Assembly: GCA_033398695.1 (NCBI GenBank)
Contig: CM065814.1
Span: 107,324,501 to 107,388,500 of the forward strand
DNA length: 64,000 nucleotides
Direction: 5' to 3'
Source of the DNA: Orobanche coerulescens
Lineage: Eukaryota > Streptophyta > Magnoliopsida > Lamiales > Orobanchaceae
Shown: positions 58,420-64,000 of the stretch, one piece after another
Layout: every line of letters starts with the position of its first letter
Numbering within the stretch: the stretch's first letter is position 1
Position numbers and translations under genes: made by a program
The notes under the pieces: model-generated
Databases searched by the model: none
What the model saw: the letters and a program-made list of their open reading frames with translations, nothing else
What the model was told of the DNA's origin: nothing

Positions 58420-59166
58420 GCTGACTGGCTTCGACTTGCTCATATTGAATCTTTCAAGAACTTTCGCAATGTATTGTTCTTGAGATAACCAGAGCTTCTT
58501 GTTTTTCATATCCTGGATATCTTCATTCCAAGGATTTGCTTACCTGCGCCTAAGTATTTCATCGCAAAAGACTTACTTAGTTCTTTCTTCAGTTTATCAA
58601 TTTTTCTGGCATCATGGCCTACAATCAGCATATCATCAACGTAGAGCAACAGTATGATTAATTCACCTCGTGTGGAACTTTTTGATGAAACCACAATGAT
58701 ATGAGGTGGTTTTGTTGTATCCATGGTTAGTCATGAAGGACTCAAACTTCATGTACCACTGTCTAGGAGCTTGTTTCAAGCCATACAAGCTCTTCTTCAA
58801 TCTGCATACAAGGTTCTCTTTTCCTTTAATTTTGAAACATTCTTGTTGGTCCATGTAAATTTCTTTGTCTAAATCTCCATGCAGAAATAGGGCCTTCACA
58901 TCAAGTTGTTCAATCCCCAGATCTAAACTGGCAGCTATTGCGAGAACAACTCTGGTTGAGGACATCTTCACCACTGGTGAGAAAATCTCTTCAAAATCAA
59001 CACCCTTCTTTTGACTGAAACCCTTCACAACCAGCCTCGCTTTATACCTCGGTAGTGATCTATGTTCTTCAGTCTTTAACTTATAGACCCATTTGTTTCT
59101 CAGTAATATCTTTCCAATTGGCAACTCAATTAGGTCGTAGGTGTGATTATTTTCTAAGGGTTGCAT
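58420..59166 (-). pseudogene. Third copia element: reverse-transcriptase part
   Basis: From 59166 the copia RT reads NHTYDLIELP, KARLVVKGFSQKKGVDFEEIFSPV and QLDVKALFLHGDL. It continues with SLYGLKQAPRQWY, shifts frame near 58690, and goes on with LLLYVDDMLIVG (YVDD catalytic motif) and KSFAMKYLGAGKQILGMKI. It fades out near 58420 against the proteasome-gene copy. RNase H and the 3' LTR are missing. Confidence 0.88.
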
Positions 59167-60160
59167 TTATTCTTCTATGACTTCTGACCATATTTTGTTT
59201 TAATCATTTTCCATGGCCTCTCTAAAACATTGTGGCTCTCCTTCATCAGTGAGCATTACATACTTATGTGCGCTAACTGTATTATCATCTTGAACAGGTA
59301 GATTTTGATTGTCACCTACTTTATCATCAACCGTATCATCATTCTCTGGTTGGGTATCTCCCCCGTAATTCTGAACCGTCGGTAAAGGAACTAGATCTAA
59401 GTTGACAGGAACTTCTGAATTAGATTCAGGTTTTTCTTTGACTTCATCAATAACTTGATCTTCAAGGAATACAACATCCCTGCTTCTGATAACCTTCCTG
59501 TTAACTGGATCCCATAATATGTAACCAAAATCTTCATGGCCATATCCTATGAAGATACATGGTTTGATTTTATCATCAAGCTTGGATCTTTCATCTTTTG
59601 GAATATGTACAAATGCTCTACAACCAAACACTCGCAAGGGTTTGTAAGAAACGTTTTTCCCGGACCACACTCTATCTGGAACATCACCACCCAGAGGAGT
59701 TGATGGAGAAAGGTTGATCAAGTTGACTGCAGTCCTCATAGCTTCACCCCATAGGGTGCTCCGTCATGTTGGCACCTTATGCATATCACAATCGAACAAT
59801 TCTTCTGATTATTGAAGCTTTGTTTAAGGCATTTTTTTCTCTCAAGCATAGATTCAATTTTCTTCCAAAGATCATCGGCTTTTTTCTCATTAGAAAAATG
59901 ATGGAAAATACTGTGTTCAATGAAGCGCCAGATGTAGCCAGTATTTTTTATGTGCATGATCTCTCATAAAGCATTACTTGTATCTTTCGGTTTGGCATCA
60001 TCACCATCTAAGGGTAAATAGAGATCCTTACGCTAGAGAAGATCCAACATGCTTGGTTTCCAAATTGAGTAATTTGATCCGTTCAATTTGAACATGCCGC
60101 CAAGGGATGACGATTTCTCCACTTTTAATCTGTTTTCTTAACCAAATATCTCTGATACCA
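59167..60160 (-). pseudogene. Third copia element: gag joined to integrase C-terminus, with leader
   Basis: Bases 59957-59740 encode a gag fragment (FHHFSNEKKADDLWKKIESM), which passes within about 20 bp into the integrase C-terminal region (59739-59200: AVNLINLSPSTPLGGDVPD, YKPLRVFGCRAFVHIPKDE, CIFIGYG). Gag zinc knuckle, protease and the integrase catalytic core are deleted. The leader (59960-60160) ends with TGGTATCAGAG on minus (60160-60150), a standard initiator-Met-tRNA primer-binding site for copia. Confidence 0.85.
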
Positions 60161-60162
60161 CT

Positions 60163-60632
60163 TGTTGGAAAAAATTACACTTCTTTAGAAATAATATCAA
60201 AATAAACGACACTTGCACACCAGAATTAGGATAAATATTTTTCCACTAACTGGATTTGAAAATGGGATATTTAAAAGATTAAATAAGACGCAAGAATTTT
60301 ACGTGAAAAACCCAAATCGGGAAGAACCACGAGAGGACCTTAGTCCGAAAAAATTCCACTACGAATATAGTCGGCTTACCAAATTCTCTCTAATAAGTTA
60401 GGGATACAAAATTTCTCAAGAGGATATCTCTCGGAATACAAAAAATATCTCAATTGTTTAACTTGGAATGACAAGAAAAATAGGAAATACTATTTTTAAG
60501 GGAGATGGAAAAAATACTCTATATTTTTTTCTCATTTTCTTCTCACAATACTCTCTATTTTTCTCTTTATATTATACTGCACTCTTCTGCACTGCTTGGT
60601 TTGCAAGTTTGCACTGATCATCTGCGGCAACA
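60163..60632 (-). repeat. 5' LTR of the third copia element
   Basis: It begins TGTTGGAAAAAATTACAC two bases from the primer-binding site and probably ends CGGCAACA at 60632. The minus strand holds a TATAATATAAAGAG promoter-type sequence near 60575. A second copy of its first 211 bp is at 61827-62037. The right border is inferred from the CAACA terminus. Confidence 0.65.
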
Positions 60633-61051
60633 ATCCGCTCAATTTATACAGGATTGAGCTGCTCATTTTATTCCCCTATAAACGTCTTACCGCCACAATT
60701 GTAGAATCAATCCTAGAGGATGTGGCTGCAATCTCTGCATTCCGCTGCATTTGCCGAGAATTAAGGTGGGCTATGTGCGGCCAATTCCTTCCAAAAGTCT
60801 TGCTACATAGAATGCAGCGTCCCACCTTCACAAGCAAGTCAAATTGTTGGGCTTGTGGGTATCCACATTATGCGGACCATCTCAACATAAACCATCATCG
60901 CCAGGTACCTGATTTCTGCAAATTTCACACAGATGAATATCAGGCAACCCGAATGTAAATACGAAGGGTCAAGGAAAACGTTTACTTGCACTGCAATACA
61001 CACTTCAGAGAGTGTATATTGGGCGGGCTTATCATGACCCAACATGGAAAT
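60633..61051. other. Unassigned open frame between LTR fragments
   Basis: The plus frame to 60958 has a real-looking composition: LTATIVESILEDVAAISAFRC, RWAMCGQFLPKVLL, and a Cys/His-rich CWACGYPHYADHLNINHH tail. It faintly resembles an F-box-type helix, but the match is too weak to name. The upstream third is in the LTR, so the listed start is unlikely. Confidence 0.2.
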
Positions 61052-61678
61052 TGTTAGGAGTATGCCCTCGAATGCCACTTAGAGCATGTTGAGTGAGGGC
61101 ATTGTACTTGTAATTATGTAAATTATTTATATAAGGCAATGAATGTTTCTTTATTTACTGGTAGTTACTGGCATTCCTAAACTCCTAAATATACATATAG
61201 AAACTAGTCCGTGTATTTGAGAGCAAAACGTTCCACTCCTTATTGGATAAGGGGGTCGGCACTGGAAAGATTTATAGCTCAAATACTTAATCGTTCACAA
61301 GTCGATGAAACTTGAATGGGCGTTAAGTTTATGTGAAGACTTGTATGACGTATTCTTTCACATGGAGAGTGTCTGTCGAAGGCTAATGGTTAGTGGGAGC
61401 ACACGTTATAGGTATGCTAACTGTATTAGTATACTCGAACCGACTCACCCACGATTCGTTGCACGGATTTCACTCCGAGACAGTCAATGACAGAATCGAA
61501 AGGTTGTAATAGGTATTCGTGAACCTTCGACTTGAGGATTTAGTAGGGATGTGCTTGTGACGTCAAGATTTTTATTAGAGTAGTTCAACCCTATAAACCG
61601 GGAGGTGGGGGTCAACCTCGACGTGCATTTTGACGGGCAAGTAGCAGGTCCTACTGAATACCAAAATAGAATTCATAC
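61052..61678 (+). repeat. LTR-like fragment of another retroelement
   Basis: It starts TGTTAGGAGTATGCCCTCGA, typical of a plant copia LTR start, and has a TTTATATAAGG box near 61127. It has no visible partner and no primer-binding site after it; the copia leader copy begins at 61679. I infer a solo or truncated LTR. Confidence 0.4.
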
Positions 61679-62037
61679 TAAATAGAGATCCTTACGCTAG
61701 AGAAGATCCAACATACTTGGTTTCCAAATTGAGTAATTTGATCCGTTCAATTTGAACATGCCGCCAAGGGATGATGATTTCTCCACTTTTAATCTGCTTT
61801 CTTAACCAAATATCTCTGATACCACTTGTTGGAAAAATTACACTTCTTTAGAAATAGTGTCAAAATAAACGACACTTGCACACCAGAATTAGGATAAATA
61901 TTTTTCCACTAACTGGATTTGAAAATGGGATATTTAAAAGATTAAATAAGAGGCAAGAATTTTATGTGGAAAACCCAAATCGGGAAGAACCACGGGAGGA
62001 CCTTAGTCCGAAAAACTTCCACTATGAATATATTCGG
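61679..62037 (-). repeat. Second copy of the third copia element's leader and LTR start
   Basis: This repeats 60015-60374 with about 3-4 percent differences by eye: leader, the TGATACCA primer-binding site (61818-61825) and LTR from 61827. It ends abruptly at 62037 where the gypsy LTR begins. Confidence 0.9.
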
Positions 62038-63150
62038 TGTTGTGCGGCGATTTATACGCCTCGACGGCGATCGATAACAAGGCCGAGCGACCGAGTCCAC
62101 AACCAAATGAGCTATGACGAACTTGTCAAAACGAAGGTAACAGTCCACCGTCGAGTATCTAGCGATCGACTCTCAAGTCGATCGCCTTTTGGCACCTAGC
62201 GATCGACTCTGGTGCCTGACCCAGGACGACCAACCTGTGCCATGAACAAGGCCATCGTCCATCAAAGTCTACTAAGACTGGATCTCGAAGCAAGCACCCA
62301 TGTGCAGATCCGCGAAAGGCGCCGCAGGACATGGATCGTTGACTCCAGCCCACATGAAGCTGTCAGTGATAAGGACGGCCTCACCTACCAACAGACCCGC
62401 CGAAAGGTCCTAAGTGGGGCCTCCCAGGACAGCGACACGAACGCGTGTTGGCCTCTCATTGGTTCGCACTTCTGGCAGCCAGCAACTCCTGCGGGCCTTA
62501 AGGAGACCAACCCATGTGCTAAAGACGATCGCCCGCTTATTATAATACAGCGGAGGCGATCGCCCAGCAACTCCCAGTGCTATAAATAGAGAACCTCCAG
62601 CAACTGGAAAGAGGTTCGCAACTACATTCAGAAATTCATTCACGGAAATACGTACATACGTACACACTTTCAGACTCTCGGCTTCCTCTCCCGAATCTAT
62701 CTCAAGATTTCTCCCTCAGCACCTCTCATCCCGAAGACGGTCGGCAGAGGCAAGAACTCCCTGCAGCACAGATTCGAAGAAACTTGCAAGCCTAGGAGCT
62801 CAGACTTCTAGCTGATACACACTGTGAGAGACCGTCGATTTCTCAAAGTCGTCACAGCACCCCATCGTTCTTACAAGAACTCACAGAGCATTATATCTGG
62901 TTCTTCCGGCACACGCTCAATAGCTAAGATAACTAGGGTCTTTACACTCATTGTAATTGTACTCTAACATTAATATTTGTACTCCACAGTATTTGTATTA
63001 ATAATATCTCGCGAGAGCATTCAAGCCCGGGACTAACAACCCCGAAAAATCTTGTGTTATTTACTTTTCCCATGGAAGTGCTCTCGCATTTGTTTGTTAC
63101 TCGACCATTCCAGCAATATTCATCTCCAGATAATATTTTGGGTAACAACA
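62038..63150 (+). repeat. 5' LTR of a Ty3/gypsy element
   Basis: The termini TGTTGTG and TAACAACA are complementary. A CTATAAATAGAG box at 62580 and a transcribed-type leader follow. The next bases, TTGGCGCTAGAAGAAGGGGG (63152-63171), form a gypsy-type primer-binding site. The LTR contains paired GCGATCGACTC words (about 62160 and 62199). It has inserted into the copia LTR copy (split at 62037/62038). Confidence 0.85.
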
Positions 63151-63279
63151 ATTGGCGCTAGAAGAAGGGGGATCTTAACCTTCATTTTTTATTCCTACCG
63201 TCCCGAAGAACACTCACTGTTCTCGGGGCATATACTTGAAGTGACACTCACTGTTCTTCAAAGAAAAGCCTTCAGAATA

Positions 63280-64000
63280 ATGATGTCTGCCACCACATCG
63301 AAGAGAGCCACTCTCCGAACCGCCAGACATCATATCCCGGCTCGATCCGAGCCCTAGCCGACGGCAGAGAGAAGTTGCGGAGACGCGAGACTCTCGATCC
63401 CGCACCTGAGGGGCGGCCCCAGCTTTTCGCTCGACCAGTTACAAACCGCGGAACATATAGAGGAGGCTATGGCCATCCTAAAGGAGCGACGGAGAGCATG
63501 CGCGACGCCCGCTATAACTCCCTCGGCCATCCGCCGCGTGGACAAACGGAAGTTCAAGGGGTTACTGGGTGAGCGATCGTCAGAAAGCCCCGATTCGCGA
63601 GAAAAGGCTCTCGCAAGGCCGGACGGTTCCGTATTCAGTCGCTTGGGAAGCGATCCATCATGGCGACCGGGGCATTCTGGCCCCAACCATGAGACGACGG
63701 AAATCGAGTCCATCACTAGGAGTTCGGCCTACCCAACTCCCAGCCGAATACAGGTAAGCCGTCTGGCTCCCACTCCGAACGCCAGGGGGTCAGTACTTGA
63801 TCGCCTTGGCTCCCTCTCCGAGCGCCTAGCCGCGGCGATGGCCGATATGCAATGCCAGCTCGACGAGATGAAAGCGCTCTTGGATAATGGGGCAAGCACC
63901 AGTAGAAAGATCATCGGACCGACCGAGCCACTCCATGTCCACATCGAGCTTGCCCTCATGCAAGCAAGGATCGCTCCTCCCAAAACACCTCTATATGAAG
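63280..64000 (+). CDS. Gypsy gag, N-terminal part (runs off window)
   Basis: An ATG at 63280 opens in the frame used downstream, but a TAG at 63355-63357 stops it after 25 codons. From 63358 the same frame is open to the last base (214 codons). It has an Arg-rich segment (KERRRACATP, RRVDKRKFKG), a Ser/Pro-rich linker and a predicted coiled-coil stretch (LDRLGSLSERLAAAMADMQC, LDEMKALLD), as in the N-terminal arm of plant gypsy gag proteins. The next in-frame ATG (about 63472) could serve as start. The zinc knuckle and pol would lie beyond the window. It is high in GC and intact here, so possibly a young element. Confidence 0.6.

Noticed and set aside
63354..63716. Minus-strand 120-codon ORF and nearby minus ORFs in the GC-rich right end
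   Set aside because: They are shadows of the open gypsy gag frame on plus.

Overview
This window looks like nuclear DNA of a flowering plant, most likely a eudicot. It is AT-rich and intron-containing, carries two recognisable plant housekeeping/signalling genes, and is otherwise dominated by transposable elements, many of them nested. I infer an asterid-type genome only loosely, and no species is claimed. There are no bacterial-type operons, rRNA genes, CRISPR arrays or convincing tRNA genes.

Genes. (1) 12772-15894 (+) is a six-exon receptor-like cytoplasmic kinase of the CRPK1 type. It joins into a 380-residue protein with every kinase motif in place, and it also has a 5'-UTR intron. (2) 37324-41445 (-) is a seven-exon 20S proteasome beta-5 subunit (PBE1 type) of 273 residues with the catalytic Thr, Asp and Lys present. 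Both reading frames close perfectly across all introns, so I believe both genes are functional. A broken partial copy of the proteasome gene (its last two coding exons and downstream flank) lies at about 57828-58400. An RPA70-like OB-fold gene at 30159-31988 (+) is recognisable but carries disrupted frames.

Mobile elements, left to right. 1-3560: Ty1/copia remnant (-), with a likely LTR at 5852-6026. 5101-5678: hAT-type non-autonomous element with an 8-bp target duplication. 6446-6637 and 7795-8014: Stowaway-like MITEs. 9524-10800: MULE/FAR1-type transposase remnant. 17313-19245: two hAT-like sequences rich in short repeated motifs. 20327-22134: LTR and broken gag of a Ty3/gypsy element. 22687-28300: a second copia element (-), interrupted by a very young 1650-bp LTR element (24091-25740, 5-bp target duplication) and by a large palindromic MULE-like element (26055-27308, 10-bp target duplication). 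32271-33345: fold-back elements sitting in TA microsatellites. 36696-37205 and 39917-40588: hAT-type elements with perfect 8-bp duplications, in the 3' flank and in an intron of the proteasome gene. 43501-50717: a 1.25-kb tandem duplication interrupted by a chromodomain Ty3/gypsy pol fragment with a 2.87-kb 3' LTR. 50908-52160: a Pack-MULE with a 9-bp target duplication carrying a captured F-box gene fragment. 52269-56960: an L1-type LINE (-) with ORF1 and ORF2. 58420-62037: an internally deleted copia element, with its LTR/leader region duplicated. 62038-64000: the 5' LTR and gag start of another gypsy element, inserted into the copia LTR copy and running off the window.

The host genes do not form a pathway together. 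The transferable biology here is transposon activity: gene-fragment capture, segmental copying of a proteasome gene, nested insertions that can be ordered in time, and several elements that share TA-microsatellite insertion sites.
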